Source of the DNA: Streptomyces xanthophaeus
GTDB lineage: Bacteria > Actinomycetota > Actinomycetes > Streptomycetales > Streptomycetaceae
Assembly: GCF_000725805.1 (NCBI RefSeq)
Contig: NZ_KL647136.1
Span: 18,736 to 82,735 of the forward strand
Reading direction: 5' to 3'
DNA: 64,000 nucleotides
Part shown: one piece after another, positions 9,118 through 18,130 of the stretch
How positions within the stretch are numbered: position 1 is the first letter of the stretch
How the letters are laid out: every line of letters begins with the position of its first letter
The notes under the pieces: model-generated
Told to the model about the DNA's origin: nothing
Databases searched by the model: none
Seen by the model: only the letters and a program-made list of their open reading frames with translations
Translations under genes and position numbers: made by a program

Positions 9118-11190
9118 TCAGTGCAGGGCGTGGTCCCGCCGCGCCGGGGCGTCGTAGGGCTCCTCGTCGTCGGAGCCGCACAGCTCCTCGTTGAGCTCGG
9201 CGACCAGTTTGATCAGGTCGGTGGGGCGGTCCGGGCCCCACCAGTCGCCCAGCAGTTCGGCGAGGGACTCCTGCCGGGCCGCAGCGAGCTTCGTGGCTGC
9301 CTCGCGTCCCCGGTCGGTGAGGACCAGGGCGAGTCCCTCGCGTACGGCGAGGCCGCGTTCCTCGGCCTGGCGGGCGGCGTCGGTGATGGCCTTGAGCGGG
9401 ACGACCGTGCGCTCGGCGAGTACCGCGGGCTCGGCGGAGCCGTACTTGTTGATCCTCAGCAGCAGCCAGCTGGCGGCGGGCAGGAGGTCGTAGCCGGCCT
9501 TCGCGGTGATCTTCTCGTAGACGTGGCGGCGGCCCTCGCGGGTGCCGAGGACCGACAGCGCGCGGGCGACCTCGTCGTGCGAGGAGCGTTCGACGGGGTT
9601 GGAGGCGAGGGTCTCGGTGACGTCGGGCGCGGTGACCGAGGCGCGGAGCTTGTCCTCCTTGAGGAACCAGGCGATCACGAAGGCGACGAGGACGATGGGC
9701 ACCGCGTAGAGGAAGACGTCGGTGATGGAGTCGGCGTAGGCGTCGAGCACGAGGGGCTGCTGCTCGGCGGGGAGTGTGCTGATGGCCCGGGGGTCGGCCT
9801 CCAGCTGGGCGATGTCCACGCCGGGCGGCAGGGTGACACGGGCCAGGGCGGTGGTCAGGTCGTCGTCGAGCTGGTGGGTGAAGACGGTGCCGAAGAGGGC
9901 GACGCCGAAGGAGGCTCCGATGGAGCGGAAGAAGGTGGCGCCGGAGGTGGCGACGCCGAGGTCGGCGTAGCTGACCGCGTTCTGCACGACGAGGACGAGC
10001 ACCTGCATGACCAGGCCGAGGCCGGCGCCGAACACGAAGAAGTAGGCGCTCATCTCCCAGGTGGAGCTGGTGCGGTGCAACTGGTGCAGGAGGAGCAGGC
10101 CGATCGCGGTGACGCCCGTGCCCAGGATGGGGAAGACCTTCCACCGGCCGGTGCGGCTGACGATCTGGCCGGAGCCGGTGGAGGAGATCAGCATGCCGAT
10201 GACCATGGGCAGCATGTGGACGCCGGACATCGTCGGCGAGACGCCCTGGACGACCTGGAGGAAGGTCGGCAGGTAGACCATCGCACCGAACATCGCGAAG
10301 CCGACGACGAAGCTGATCACCGAGCAGAGGGTGAAGGTGCGGATCCGGAACAGCTTGAGCGGCAGCACGGGTTCGGCCGCCTTGCGTTCCACGAGGACGA
10401 AGGCGACGAGCAGGACGGCGCCGAGCACGGTCAGGCCGATGATCTGGGCCGAGCCCCAGGCCCAGGTGGTGCCGCCGAGGGAGGCGACGAGCACGAGGCA
10501 GGTGGCGACGGAGGCGATGAGGAGGGTGCCGAGGTAGTCGATGGTGTGCTTCGAGGACCGCGACGGGATGCGGAGAGCGGCGGCGATCACGGCGAGCGCG
10601 ACGAGCCCGATGGGGAGGTTGATGTAGAAGACCCAGCGCCAGGACAGGTGGTCGACGAAGAGTCCGCCGAGCAGCGGGCCGAGCACGCTGGTCGCACCGA
10701 AGACCGCGCCGAAGAGGCCCTGGTACTTGCCGCGTTCCCGGGGCGGGACGATGTCGCCGACGATCGCCATCGAGAGCACGATCAGCCCGCCGCCTCCGAG
10801 GCCCTGCAGGGCGCGGAAGCCGATGAGCTGGGGCATGTCCTGGGCGAGGCCGCAGAGGGCCGAGCCGATGAGGAAGAGGACGATGGCGTACTGGAAGAGC
10901 TTCTTGCGCCCGTACTGGTCGCCGAGCTTGCCCCACAGCGGAGTGGCCGCGGTGGAGGCGAGCATGTAGGCGGTGACGACCCAGGAGAGGTGGGCCATGC
11001 CGCCGAGCTCGCTGACGATGGTCGGCAGGGCGGTGGAGACGATGGTCTGGTCGAGTGCGGCGATCAGCAGGCCCAGCAGCAGGGCGCCGATGGAGACGAT
11101 CACCTCGCGGGGCGCGTGCTCGCCTGCGGGTCCGGACGGGTGCGGACCGGGACCGGGGTCCACGGCCTTGCGGGTCACATCCTGAGCCAT
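9118..11190 (-). CDS. 14-TM MFS drug exporter (EmrB/QacA type) with C-terminal MarR-like domain
   Basis: 690 residues. The first ~540 are a DHA2 exporter: motif C-type [12 protein letters not shown] in TM1, motif [15 protein letters not shown] between TM2 and TM3, and [30 protein letters not shown] charged linker follows ([22 protein letters not shown]). The last ~140 residues form a soluble winged-helix-like unit ([32 protein letters not shown]... ..[16 protein letters not shown]) typical of MarR proteins. The ATG at 11190 has GAGGA upstream; the open frame beyond it is spurious. The fused domain suggests cytosolic ligand sensing or autoregulation. I believe this architecture is recurrent in Streptomyces. 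Confidence 0.82.
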   Translation of the reverse strand: MAQDVTRKAVDPGPGPHPSGPAGEHAPREVIVSIGALLLGLLIAALDQTIVSTALPTIVSELGGMAHLSWVVTAYMLASTAATPLWGKLGDQYGRKKLFQYAIVLFLIGSALCGLAQDMPQLIGFRALQGLGGGGLIVLSMAIVGDIVPPRERGKYQGLFGAVFGATSVLGPLLGGLFVDHLSWRWVFYINLPIGLVALAVIAAALRIPSRSSKHTIDYLGTLLIASVATCLVLVASLGGTTWAWGSAQIIGLTVLGAVLLVAFVLVERKAAEPVLPLKLFRIRTFTLCSVISFVVGFAMFGAMVYLPTFLQVVQGVSPTMSGVHMLPMVIGMLISSTGSGQIVSRTGRWKVFPILGTGVTAIGLLLLHQLHRTSSTWEMSAYFFVFGAGLGLVMQVLVLVVQNAVSYADLGVATSGATFFRSIGASFGVALFGTVFTHQLDDDLTTALARVTLPPGVDIAQLEADPRAISTLPAEQQPLVLDAYADSITDVFLYAVPIVLVAFVIAWFLKEDKLRASVTAPDVTETLASNPVERSSHDEVARALSVLGTREGRRHVYEKITAKAGYDLLPAASWLLLRINKYGSAEPAVLAERTVVPLKAITDAARQAEERGLAVREGLALVLTDRGREAATKLAAARQESLAELLGDWWGPDRPTDLIKLVAELNEELCGSDDEEPYDAPARRDHALH

Positions 11191-11315
11191 CCGTTCCTCC
11201 TCAGGCCGATCACCTCTCCATCCTGAGCGGTGTGTCCGGTTATGGCCTCTCGGAGGGTTGGGAGGGCCCTTGCGGGTCTGCATAATCGCAGGCAGTTGCC
11301 AGGGGAGGGATTCCA

Positions 11316-12368
11316 GTGAGCCGTGAGCACTGTCCAGATTGCGGCGCCGTCGGTGCTGCCTGCGGGTGTGATCGGGGTGCGGGTTTCGACCCCTTGCGCA
11401 TCCGTCCGTACGTGACCCTGCCCGACCCGGCGGGGCATGACGGGCTTGAGCCCGCGCCGGCGGCGCCGCCGATGCTGGGCGTGGTGGCCCCGGATCCGGA
11501 TCTGGGCCGCACCCCGGCGTACGGCATGCCCGTACCGCCCGACCCGGGCGGTACCCCGGCCTACGGCATGCCCGTGGCGCCGGGGCAGCAGCCGTGGCCG
11601 CAGGGCCCGGCCGGCGGCCCGTACGCGTCCGGCACGGCGCGCGTCCCGGCGGTCCCGGCGGTCCCGGCAGCCCAGGCCTCACCGGCCGGCGTCGGCGGCC
11701 CTGGCGCCCCCGGCGGCCCCGGCCGCCCGGGGAGCAGGGGCGGGGCCCCCAGGAGCAGGAAGGGCGCCCACCGGGCCTTCCAGGGCGTGGTCCCGCTGAT
11801 GGTCGCTGCGGCCACTTTGATCGGCGTGGCAGGGACGGCGCTGGCGCTGTGGGCGTTCCCGGCTTCGTCGGGCGGCGAGCTCACGATGCTCGACGGGGTG
11901 CCGTCGGCCGCGCCGCCGGTGGCGAGCACGGCTCCGGCCGGGCCCTCGCGGTCGGCGTCCCCGGGGCCGGGGAGCGCGTCCCCGTCGGCCTCGGCCTCTG
12001 CGTCGGCCTCCCCGAGCGCCTCCCCTTCGCCCTCGCCCTCGGCGTCGGCGTCCCCTTCGCCCTCGCCGAGTGCCTCCCGGTCCTCCGCGCCGCCTTCGCC
12101 GAGCCCGTCGCCGAGCGCGAGCCGCTCCCCCAGCGCCTCGCCGCCGCCGAAGCCCGTACAGGGGCCGACGCTGCGGTACGGGGACACGGGCGCGGAGGTG
12201 GAGAAGCTCCAGCGGCTGCTGGCGGCGCAGGGGCTGTACCAGGGCAGGTTCAACGGGAAGTTCGACTGGCGCGTGGAGAACGCACTGTCGACCTTCCAGT
12301 ACGACAACGGCATCGAGGAGGAGTGGGGCGTCTACGGTCCCGTGACCCGTCGCGCGCTGGAGGGATGA
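11316..12368 (+). CDS. Membrane-anchored peptidoglycan-binding protein with N-terminal zinc-ribbon-like motif and Ser/Pro linker
   Basis: 350 residues. The N terminus has [13 protein letters not shown] (zinc-ribbon-like), followed by a Pro/Gly-rich cytoplasmic region with two near-repeats of TPAYGMPV. One membrane helix lies at about 165-185 ([23 protein letters not shown]). A ~100-residue Ser/Ala/Pro low-complexity stalk follows, then a C-terminal PG_binding_1 domain ([41 protein letters not shown]). The layout predicts a type II membrane protein gripping peptidoglycan. GTG start; AGGGGAGGG lies about 10 nt upstream. Divergent from the MFS gene. Confidence 0.75.
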   Translation: MSREHCPDCGAVGAACGCDRGAGFDPLRIRPYVTLPDPAGHDGLEPAPAAPPMLGVVAPDPDLGRTPAYGMPVPPDPGGTPAYGMPVAPGQQPWPQGPAGGPYASGTARVPAVPAVPAAQASPAGVGGPGAPGGPGRPGSRGGAPRSRKGAHRAFQGVVPLMVAAATLIGVAGTALALWAFPASSGGELTMLDGVPSAAPPVASTAPAGPSRSASPGPGSASPSASASASASPSASPSPSPSASASPSPSPSASRSSAPPSPSPSPSASRSPSASPPPKPVQGPTLRYGDTGAEVEKLQRLLAAQGLYQGRFNGKFDWRVENALSTFQYDNGIEEEWGVYGPVTRRALEG

Positions 12369-12420
12369 GGGTCACACCCGGGCGATTGGCGTAGACCGCA
12401 CTCCATTTTGTATTCTGTGG

Positions 12421-12473
12421 GAACAAAGTGGTTCCGTCCTCAATCCCTGACCGGTGGACGGAACCACTTGTTC
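12421..12473 (+). terminator. Long hairpin followed by a T-rich run, in the leader of the HAD gene
   Basis: Arm 12421-12439 (with one bulged A) pairs with 12456-12473 and TCTCTTTT follows. It lies 135 nt inside the gap between two plus-strand genes, directly after a TATTCT-like -10 element (about 12411-12416). It is either the terminator of the upstream gene or an attenuator-like structure at the 5' end of the HAD mRNA. Confidence 0.6.
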
Positions 12474-12503
12474 TCTTTTCCCGCCCCGTCTGGAGCCCCG
12501 CCC

Positions 12504-13187
12504 ATGCCGGCCAGCACCACCACCGCACCCGTCGTCCTGACCGCCAAGGCCCTGCTCCTGGACATGGACGGCACCATCGTCAATTCCGACGCGGTGGTCG
12601 AACGCTGCTGGCGCGAGTGGGCCGTCTCCCACGGGCTGGATCCGCAGGAGGCCCTCAAGGTGGTCCACGGCCGTCAGGGCTACGCCACCATGGCCGTCCT
12701 CCTGCCGGAGCGCCCGATGGAGGTCAACCTCGCGGAGAACGCGGTGATGCTCGCCCGCGAGACCGCCGACACCGACGGGGTGGTGCCGGTCGGCGGCGCC
12801 CCCGAGTTCATGGCTTCGCTCGACGGGCTCCCGCACGCCCTGGTCACCTCCGCCGACGCCGCCCTCGCCGAGGCCCGGATGACCGCGGCGGCCCTGCCGA
12901 TGCCCGAGGTCCGGGTCACCGCCGAGTCCGTCGCGGCCAGCAAGCCGCACCCGGAGGGCTTCCTGAAGGGCGCCGCCGCGCTGGGCGTCGCGCCGGACGA
13001 CTGCATCGTGTTCGAGGACTCGGCCGCGGGCATCGCCGCGGGCCGTGCCGCCGGGATGCGCGTGATCGGCGTCGGCCCCCGTGCCGCCGCCCACGCCCCG
13101 ACGGCCCACGTCCCCGACCTGACGGCCCTGCGGGTCACCGCGGCCCCCGACGGCTCGATCCGGGTCACGGTGCAGCCGCAGGCCTGA
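12504..13187 (+). CDS. HAD-superfamily sugar-phosphatase-like hydrolase
   Basis: 227 residues of the beta-phosphoglucomutase/phosphatase-like HAD subfamily. Motif I is LLLDMDGTIVNSD (Asp nucleophile and Asp+2), motif II is ALVTSADAAL, motif III Lys is in ASKPHPEGFL, and motif IV is CIVFEDSAAGIAAG. The helical cap between motifs I and II is of the C1 type. It resembles glycerol-3-phosphate or sugar phosphatases, but the substrate cannot be read from the sequence. ATG 12504 has GGAG 8 nt upstream, so the longer reading from 12408, which runs through the hairpin, was rejected. Confidence 0.82.
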   Translation: MPASTTTAPVVLTAKALLLDMDGTIVNSDAVVERCWREWAVSHGLDPQEALKVVHGRQGYATMAVLLPERPMEVNLAENAVMLARETADTDGVVPVGGAPEFMASLDGLPHALVTSADAALAEARMTAAALPMPEVRVTAESVAASKPHPEGFLKGAAALGVAPDDCIVFEDSAAGIAAGRAAGMRVIGVGPRAAAHAPTAHVPDLTALRVTAAPDGSIRVTVQPQA

Positions 13188-13204
13188 ACGGGCCCGCACG
13201 GACC

Positions 13205-13252
13205 GACGTACGCCGCCCCCGCCGCCCTGCACGGGCCGCGGGGGCGTACGTC
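13205..13252. terminator. Convergent terminator between HAD and GDT1 genes
   Basis: GACGTACG..CCCCCGC (13205-13222) pairs with GCGGGGGCGTACGTC (13238-13252) with a 3-nt bulge. Confidence 0.65.
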
Positions 13253-13280
13253 GTCCCGGCGCTGCCGGGGCGGCTCCTGC

Positions 13281-13862
13281 TCAGCCCGCGATCGCCTCGT
13301 ACAGCGAGAACACGGCCAGGGCCGCCATCACCGCGGCCGCGATCTTGGTGATCAGCCGCAGCGGCACGTACTTCATCAGGGTGCGCCCGCCCAGGATGCC
13401 GATGCCCGCGACCGCCCACAGGGCGAGCACCGCGCCTATGCCGACGGAGACGGGATTGTCGTAACGGGCGGCGAGGTTGGCGGTCATGATCTGCGTGAGG
13501 TCACCGAACTCGGCCACCAGGATCAGCATGAAGCCCGCCCCGGAGACCTTCCAGAAGGACTGGTCGGCGGGCGGCTTCACCTCTTCGTCCCCGTCGTCCT
13601 TCTTCAGGAGCAGCATGGCTGCGCCCGCGAGGAACAGGACGCCGACGACGGCCTGGACGAGCCGGTGCGGGAGGAGGGTGAGCACGCTTCCGGCGGCGAT
13701 CGCCAGCGCGACGTGCACGGCAAAGGCCGCCGCGACACCGGCGAAGACGTACGAGGCGCGGTAGCGGGTGCCGAGCATGAGCCCGGCGAGGGCCGTCTTG
13801 TCGGGGAGCTCGGCGAGGAAGACGACGCCGAAGGCGATCGCCGTGACGCTGAAGCTGAACAC
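13281..13862 (-). CDS. TMEM165/GDT1-family Mn2+ (cation) exporter
   Basis: About 193 residues, two copies of a three-helix unit. Each copy carries the family's acidic motif: ELPDKT near residue 18 and EFGDLT near residue 117. Between them is a charged loop (KKDDGDEEVKPPADQ). GDT1/UPF0016 proteins export Mn2+ or exchange Ca2+/Mn2+ for protons. GTG 13862 (GAGG 8 nt upstream) gives the normal family N terminus FSFSVTAIAFGVVFLAEL; the longer open frame to 13997 overlaps the riboswitch expression platform and was rejected. The leader carries a yybP-ykoY riboswitch, which fits a manganese exporter switched on by excess Mn2+. Confidence 0.85.
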   Translation of the reverse strand: MFSFSVTAIAFGVVFLAELPDKTALAGLMLGTRYRASYVFAGVAAAFAVHVALAIAAGSVLTLLPHRLVQAVVGVLFLAGAAMLLLKKDDGDEEVKPPADQSFWKVSGAGFMLILVAEFGDLTQIMTANLAARYDNPVSVGIGAVLALWAVAGIGILGGRTLMKYVPLRLITKIAAAVMAALAVFSLYEAIAG

Positions 13863-14002
13863 GGGGTGGAACCTCAATCGGTCGGGCAGGACGCCATCGG
13901 GACCGAGAGACCTGGGGTTCTTCAGGGGTCGCTTCGGCTCGGCGGCGCCCTGGCTGACGTATGCGCGCACGAGCGCGCCCACGCCTGAACAGGACACTGC
14001 GG

Positions 14003-14106
14003 CCGAAGGTCTCGCTGGCCGGCCGCTGTCCGCGGCCTGCCTCCGGGCGCCGGCTGGTGTGACCCAGCAGTATGTCGACGGTCCGGCGAAGAGCTACTCC
14101 CCTTCT
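14003..14106 (-). promoter_or_regulatory. yybP-ykoY (Mn2+-sensing) riboswitch
   Basis: On the minus strand the leader reads AAGGGGAGTAGCTC, then GTCGACATACTGC, then a long GC-rich stem, and closes with GCGAGACCTT. These are the three conserved blocks of yybP-ykoY RNAs: GGGGAGUAG in L1, the GUC-ACAUACU block in L3, and GCRAGACC closing P1 (5' AAGG with 3' CCTT). The order and spacing (~100 nt) fit. It is followed ~140 nt later by the GTG of a GDT1-type transporter, one of the known targets of this class. Promoter not identified. Confidence 0.82.
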
Positions 14107-14384
14107 GCTCCGGCAAGGGTACGCGACGCCGCGGGCGGTCCGGAATGGGCCGTTGGTCCCGACGCGGGCCGCCACGCCGCCCCCGTCCCACCGGCCACCG
14201 ACTGCCTCACACGGCACGGAATCTCAACTTCCGATTGAAAAGGCCCTGTTGGTCGACTTGATGTGACGTGCCCATGTCGCCAAGCTGTCACCCGGCGCCC
14301 ATCCCCGCGACACCTGGCGCCGCCACCATGGCCGCGCCCCGCCGGGGCCGTACGGCCACACCCCCCGCACCCAGGGAGCCCCTC
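14107..14384. other. Divergent promoter region between the GDT1 riboswitch and the HNH nuclease gene
   Basis: No gene is supported. The stretch 14205-14270 is noticeably AT-richer (TCAACTTCCGATTGAAAAGG) and probably holds promoters. No clear -35/-10 pair could be fixed. Confidence 0.4.
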
Positions 14385-15038
14385 ATGGCACTCATACCCA
14401 CCGTCTACGCGCGTCGAGTTGGCGTGCTCACGTCAGCGCTCGCCCTCGCTTCCCTCACCGCCCTCGTCAACGCCCCCACCGCCGCGGCCGCCCCGCCCGC
14501 CCCCATCAGCGCCGCGGCCGCCCGCTCCTACCTCGCCACGGTCACGCCGAAGGCGGAAGGTTCCACCAGCGGCTACAGCCGCGACCTCTTCCCGCACTGG
14601 AGCACCGTCTCCGGCAGCTGCAACACCCGCGAGACCGTCCTCAAGCGGGACGGCGTGAACGTCGTCCAGGACTCCGCCTGCGCCGCGGTCAGCGGAAGCT
14701 GGTACTCCGAGTACGACGGCGCCACCTGGACCGCCGCCTCGGACATCGACATCGACCACATGGTCCCGCTCGCCGAGGCCTGGCGTTCCGGGGCCGCCTC
14801 CTGGACCACCACCAAGCGCCAGCAGTTCGCCAACGACCTCAGCCGCCCGCAGCTCATCGCGGTCACCGACAACGTCAACCAGGCCAAGGGCGACCTCGAC
14901 CCCGGCAAGTGGCTGCCGCCGCGCACCGCCTACCGCTGTACGTACGCACGGATGTGGGTCCACGTGAAGCAGTACTGGGGCCTGAGCATGGACGCCGGCG
15001 AGAAGACCGCCCTGACCAACGTCCTGAACGCCTGCTGA
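14385..15038 (+). CDS. Secreted HNH (DUF1524-type) endonuclease
   Basis: 217 residues. The N terminus is a Sec signal (RR, hydrophobic VGVLTSALALASLTALVNA, then TAAAA-PPAP as likely cleavage). The mature domain has the GmrSD-C/DUF1524 nuclease core: DIDIDHMVPLAEAWRSGA (Asp-His metal/catalytic pair), then FANDLSRPQLIAVTDNVNQAKGDLDPGKWLPP (Asn/Lys) and CTYARMWVHVKQYWGL. Two Cys near the start (SCNTRETVL) and later CAAV are likely disulphides. It probably degrades extracellular DNA. ATG 14385 has GGGAG 7 nt upstream; earlier in-frame codons lie before the signal peptide. Confidence 0.85.
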   Translation: MALIPTVYARRVGVLTSALALASLTALVNAPTAAAAPPAPISAAAARSYLATVTPKAEGSTSGYSRDLFPHWSTVSGSCNTRETVLKRDGVNVVQDSACAAVSGSWYSEYDGATWTAASDIDIDHMVPLAEAWRSGAASWTTTKRQQFANDLSRPQLIAVTDNVNQAKGDLDPGKWLPPRTAYRCTYARMWVHVKQYWGLSMDAGEKTALTNVLNAC

Positions 15039-15043
15039 TCTCT

Positions 15044-15062
15044 CCCCCGCCAGGGGGAGGCG
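15044..15062 (+). terminator. Short hairpin after the HNH gene
   Basis: CTCCCCC-GCCA-GGGGGAG immediately follows the stop codon. Confidence 0.45.
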
Positions 15063-15119
15063 CGGCTCCCGCTCCCCGTCGTACCGTGACCGCAGGGGAC
15101 ACGAAGGAGGGGGAGTCGC

Positions 15120-16775
15120 ATGGCAGGACTGCGGCTGGGACCACTGCTGCGCCAGGTCGACTGGGACACCGGTGGTTCGGCCACGATATGGGTCGAGACG
15201 GACCGTCCGTGCACCGCCGAGGTGCGGTGCACGGACGGTGCGGGCGGCAGCGTGCGCACCTTCCAGATAGAGGGGCACCACTACGCCCTGGTGACGGTGA
15301 CGGGCCTGACCCCGGGCACCACGACCGAGTACGAGGTGCTGCTCGACGGCGTGCGGGTGTGGCCCCTGCCCGACAGCGGCTTCCCGCCGAGCACGATCAC
15401 CGCGCCGTCCCTCTCGGGCCCGGGGCGGCCCGAGGCCGCGCTGCGGGTCACCTTCGGCTCCTGCCGCCAGGCCGTACCGACGCCCGGCCGGCACGGGCCG
15501 CACGGCCCGGACGCCCTCGACACCCTCGCGGCGCAGCTGGCCGCCGATCCGGGGGCGGAGCGGCCGGACGTCCTGCTGCTCCTCGGCGACCAGGTGTACG
15601 CGGACGCGCTGTCGCAGGAGACCCGGCGGTGGCTCGCGGCCCGGCGGGACCTGCGGGAGGCTCCGGGCGCCCAGGTCGCGGACTACGAGGAGTACACCCG
15701 CCTCTACTACGAGTCCTGGCTCGACCCGGAGATCCGGTGGCTGCTGTCCACCGTGCCCAGCCTGCAGATATTCGACGACCACGACGTCATCGACGACTGG
15801 AACACGAGCGCGGCGTGGCTCGCCGAGATGCGGGCGACCCCGTGGTGGCGGGAGCGGGTCCTCAGCGGGCTGATGTCGTACTGGGTGTACCAGCACCTGG
15901 GCAATCTCTCGCCCGCCGAACTGGAGTCCGATCCGCTCTACGGGGCGGTCCGCGAAGCCCCGGACGGTACGGACCTGCTGAGGGCCTTCGCGGCGCGGGC
16001 GGATGCCGATCCGAGCACGGTGCGCTGGAGCTACCGGCGTGACTTCGGGCGCAGCCGGCTGCTGATGGTGGACACGCGGGCGGCGCGGGTGCTGGCCGAG
16101 GACGGGCGGGCGATGCTCGACCCGACGGAGCAGGAGTGGCTGCGGGAGAACGCGCTCGCGGGGCACGGCAGTTACGACCACCTGCTGATCGGGTCCTCGC
16201 TGCCGTGGCTGATGCCGCCGCTGATCCATGACGCCGAGACGTGGAATGCGGCGCTGTGCCGCGGGGAGCGGGGGCCGCGCTGGGCCCGGATCGGCGAGAA
16301 CCTGCGGCGGCGCAGCGATCTGGAGCACTGGGCGGCGTTCCCGGCGTCGTTCGCGGCGCTCAGCGACCTGATCGAGGAGGTGGGGACGGGGCCGCGGGCT
16401 CCGGCGACGGTGTGCGTGCTGTCGGGGGACGTGCACCACGCGTATGTGGCCGAGCCCCGCATACCGAGTACGGCGCGGGTGTTCCAGCTGACGTGTTCGC
16501 CGGTGCACAACTCCATCCACACCGCGGTGAAGTGGGGTTTCCGACTGGGCTGGTCGCGTACGGGGCGATGGCTGGGACGCGGTTTCTCGCGGCACGGGCG
16601 GACGGGCCGGCCTCCTTTGAGCTGGCGGCGTACGGGTGGTCCGTGGTTCGGGAACCAGCTGATGACGCTGGCGCTGGCGGGGCGTACGGCCCGGCTCCGG
16701 CTGGACCAGGCGCGCCGGGAGCGCAAGCGGGCCACGCTGGTGACGGTGCTGGACCGGGAGCTGACCGGGAGCTGA
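15120..16775 (+). CDS. Alkaline phosphatase D (PhoD)-family metallophosphoesterase
   Basis: 551 residues. An N-terminal fibronectin-like strand region (about 1-105) precedes the metallophosphatase core: FGSCRQ, LLLLGDQVYADAL, IFDDHDVIDDW and LSGDVHHAYVAE, the Asp/His/Asn ligands of PhoD enzymes. There is no Tat or Sec signal at the N terminus (MAGLRLGPLLRQVDWD), unlike secreted PhoD, so this looks like the cytoplasmic PhoD-like group. The C terminus is basic (RLRLDQARRERKRATL). ATG 15120 has AAGGAGGGGGAG upstream. Substrate probably phosphodiester or phosphomonoester; not determined. Confidence 0.82.
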   Translation: MAGLRLGPLLRQVDWDTGGSATIWVETDRPCTAEVRCTDGAGGSVRTFQIEGHHYALVTVTGLTPGTTTEYEVLLDGVRVWPLPDSGFPPSTITAPSLSGPGRPEAALRVTFGSCRQAVPTPGRHGPHGPDALDTLAAQLAADPGAERPDVLLLLGDQVYADALSQETRRWLAARRDLREAPGAQVADYEEYTRLYYESWLDPEIRWLLSTVPSLQIFDDHDVIDDWNTSAAWLAEMRATPWWRERVLSGLMSYWVYQHLGNLSPAELESDPLYGAVREAPDGTDLLRAFAARADADPSTVRWSYRRDFGRSRLLMVDTRAARVLAEDGRAMLDPTEQEWLRENALAGHGSYDHLLIGSSLPWLMPPLIHDAETWNAALCRGERGPRWARIGENLRRRSDLEHWAAFPASFAALSDLIEEVGTGPRAPATVCVLSGDVHHAYVAEPRIPSTARVFQLTCSPVHNSIHTAVKWGFRLGWSRTGRWLGRGFSRHGRTGRPPLSWRRTGGPWFGNQLMTLALAGRTARLRLDQARRERKRATLVTVLDRELTGS

Positions 16776-16952
16776 CCGCGCCGCGGTGAGCTGCGTCCGG
16801 ACGGTGCGCGGCGGTGCGCAGGAGCGGCCCCGGGCGTCCGGTGGGCGGACGTGCGGCGTACGCTGTATGGCTGTCAGGCCGCTCTTGCCGCTCCCCCGCG
16901 ACGTCGCGGCGCTTCGTGCCGCAGAACGTCAACCGGACTGGGGAGTCCCGCT

Positions 16953-17588
16953 TTGCTTGAGACGCTGGGGTCGCTGACCACGAGTCCATGGATCTACGCC
17001 GTGGTGGCGGTGTCCGTGGTGCTCGATGTCTTCCTGCCGGTGCTGCCGAGCGGCGTGCTGGTGATCACCGCGGCCGCGGCCGCGGCGGCCGCCGGGGCGG
17101 CCGGCCCGGTGCCGGTGCCCACGCAGGTGCCGGACATCCTGGCGCTGCTGGTGATCGCCACGACGGCCTCGGTGCTGGGTGACATGGCCGCGTACCGGCT
17201 GGGCCGCCGCGGCGGGGCCCGGCTGGACCGGGCCATCGCCCGCTCCCGGCGGCTGACGCGGGCCCACGAGCGCCTCGGCACGGCCCTGGCCCGCGGCGGC
17301 GGCGCCCTGGTGGTGATCGCCCGCTTCGCCCCGGCGGGCCGCTCCGTGGTCTCCCTGGGCGCGGGCAAGACCCACCGCAAGGTGAAGGAGTTCCTGCCCT
17401 GGTCGGTCCTGGCGGGCATGGCCTGGGCGGGCTACAGCGTGGCCCTGGGCTACTTCGGCACGCAGTGGCTCGGCACCCAGTGGCTCGGCACCTCGGTGTC
17501 CCTCGTCGCCCTGTTCGCGGCGGGCGCCCTGGCCGCCTTCCTCGTACGCCGCCCCCTCCCCGCCGCCGCGGCCACCCCGACGGCGTAA
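16953..17588 (+). CDS. DedA/VTT-domain membrane protein
   Basis: 211 residues of the DedA (SNARE-associated Golgi) family, thought to act as lipid scramblases/transporters. Features: amphipathic entry DVFLPVLPSGVLVI, a TM with VLGDMAAYRLGRRGG, the conserved RFAPAGRSVVSLGAG loop (R and G of the family re-entrant motif), and two C-terminal helices. The only fitting start is TTG 16953, with GGGGAG 7 nt upstream; no ATG/GTG gives a sensible N terminus. A small duplication QWLGTQWLGT follows GYFGT at about residue 169. Followed by a tandem-repeat spacer. Confidence 0.78.
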   Translation: MLETLGSLTTSPWIYAVVAVSVVLDVFLPVLPSGVLVITAAAAAAAAGAAGPVPVPTQVPDILALLVIATTASVLGDMAAYRLGRRGGARLDRAIARSRRLTRAHERLGTALARGGGALVVIARFAPAGRSVVSLGAGKTHRKVKEFLPWSVLAGMAWAGYSVALGYFGTQWLGTQWLGTSVSLVALFAAGALAAFLVRRPLPAAAATPTA

Positions 17589-17639
17589 CCCCACTGCCCG
17601 CTCCCGGCGCGCCGCGTCGGACGCCGCCCGGGGGCTCCG

Positions 17640-17975
17640 GGGCGCGCGGGGTCCCAGGCTCCGGGATGCACGTGGGGGCTGCCCCGGAGTCCACAATCCG
17701 CGCGGGAGCCGCCCCAGACGCCCCAGTCCGCGCGGGGTCCCAGGCTCCGGGATGCACACGGGGGCCGGCCCGGAGTCCACAATCCGCGCGGGAGCCGCCC
17801 CAGACGCCCCAGTCCGCGCGGGGTCCCAGGACTCCGAGGTGCACACGGGGGCCGGCCCGGACTCCGCGGTCCGCGCGGGAGCCGCCCCATGCTCCACCTT
17901 CCACTCGGACGCCGCCCCGGACTCCGCGGTCCGCGCGGGCCCCCGGACTCCGGGGTGCAGTCCGCCGCGCGGGGT
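17640..17975. repeat. 86-bp tandem repeat array, about 3.5 copies
   Basis: Two almost identical units start at 17651 and 17737, and a third, diverging unit starts at 17823 (period exactly 86 bp). Each contains GTCCCAGG.CTCCG.G.TGCAC and CCGCGCGGGAGCCGCCCC. A degenerate remainder with the sub-repeat ACTCCGCGGTCCGCGCGGG continues to about 17975. The period is not a multiple of three, so it is not a coding repeat. It fills the 540-nt gap between two plus-strand genes. Confidence 0.85.
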
Positions 17976-18130
17976 CCCCCGGACGGAGCAGTGCCTCACC
18001 CGTTCACCCGGCCCCGATCGCCGCAGCCGGGTCGGGCTCCTAGCGTCCACAGCACGGTGCGATACCGAATCCGCGTCACATCCGTGCCCTGGCCGCGCCG
18101 CCGCTTCGAGGAGCCCGAGGAGTTCTCTCC

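Noticed and set aside
9121..11226. 701-codon plus-strand open frame opposite the MFS gene
   Set aside because: Antisense shadow typical of high-GC DNA: no ribosome site, low-complexity Gly/Asp/Glu/Arg sequence, and the minus strand encodes a clear transporter.
17640..17975. CRISPR array
   Set aside because: The units are 86-bp tandem copies without unique spacers, and no cas genes are near.
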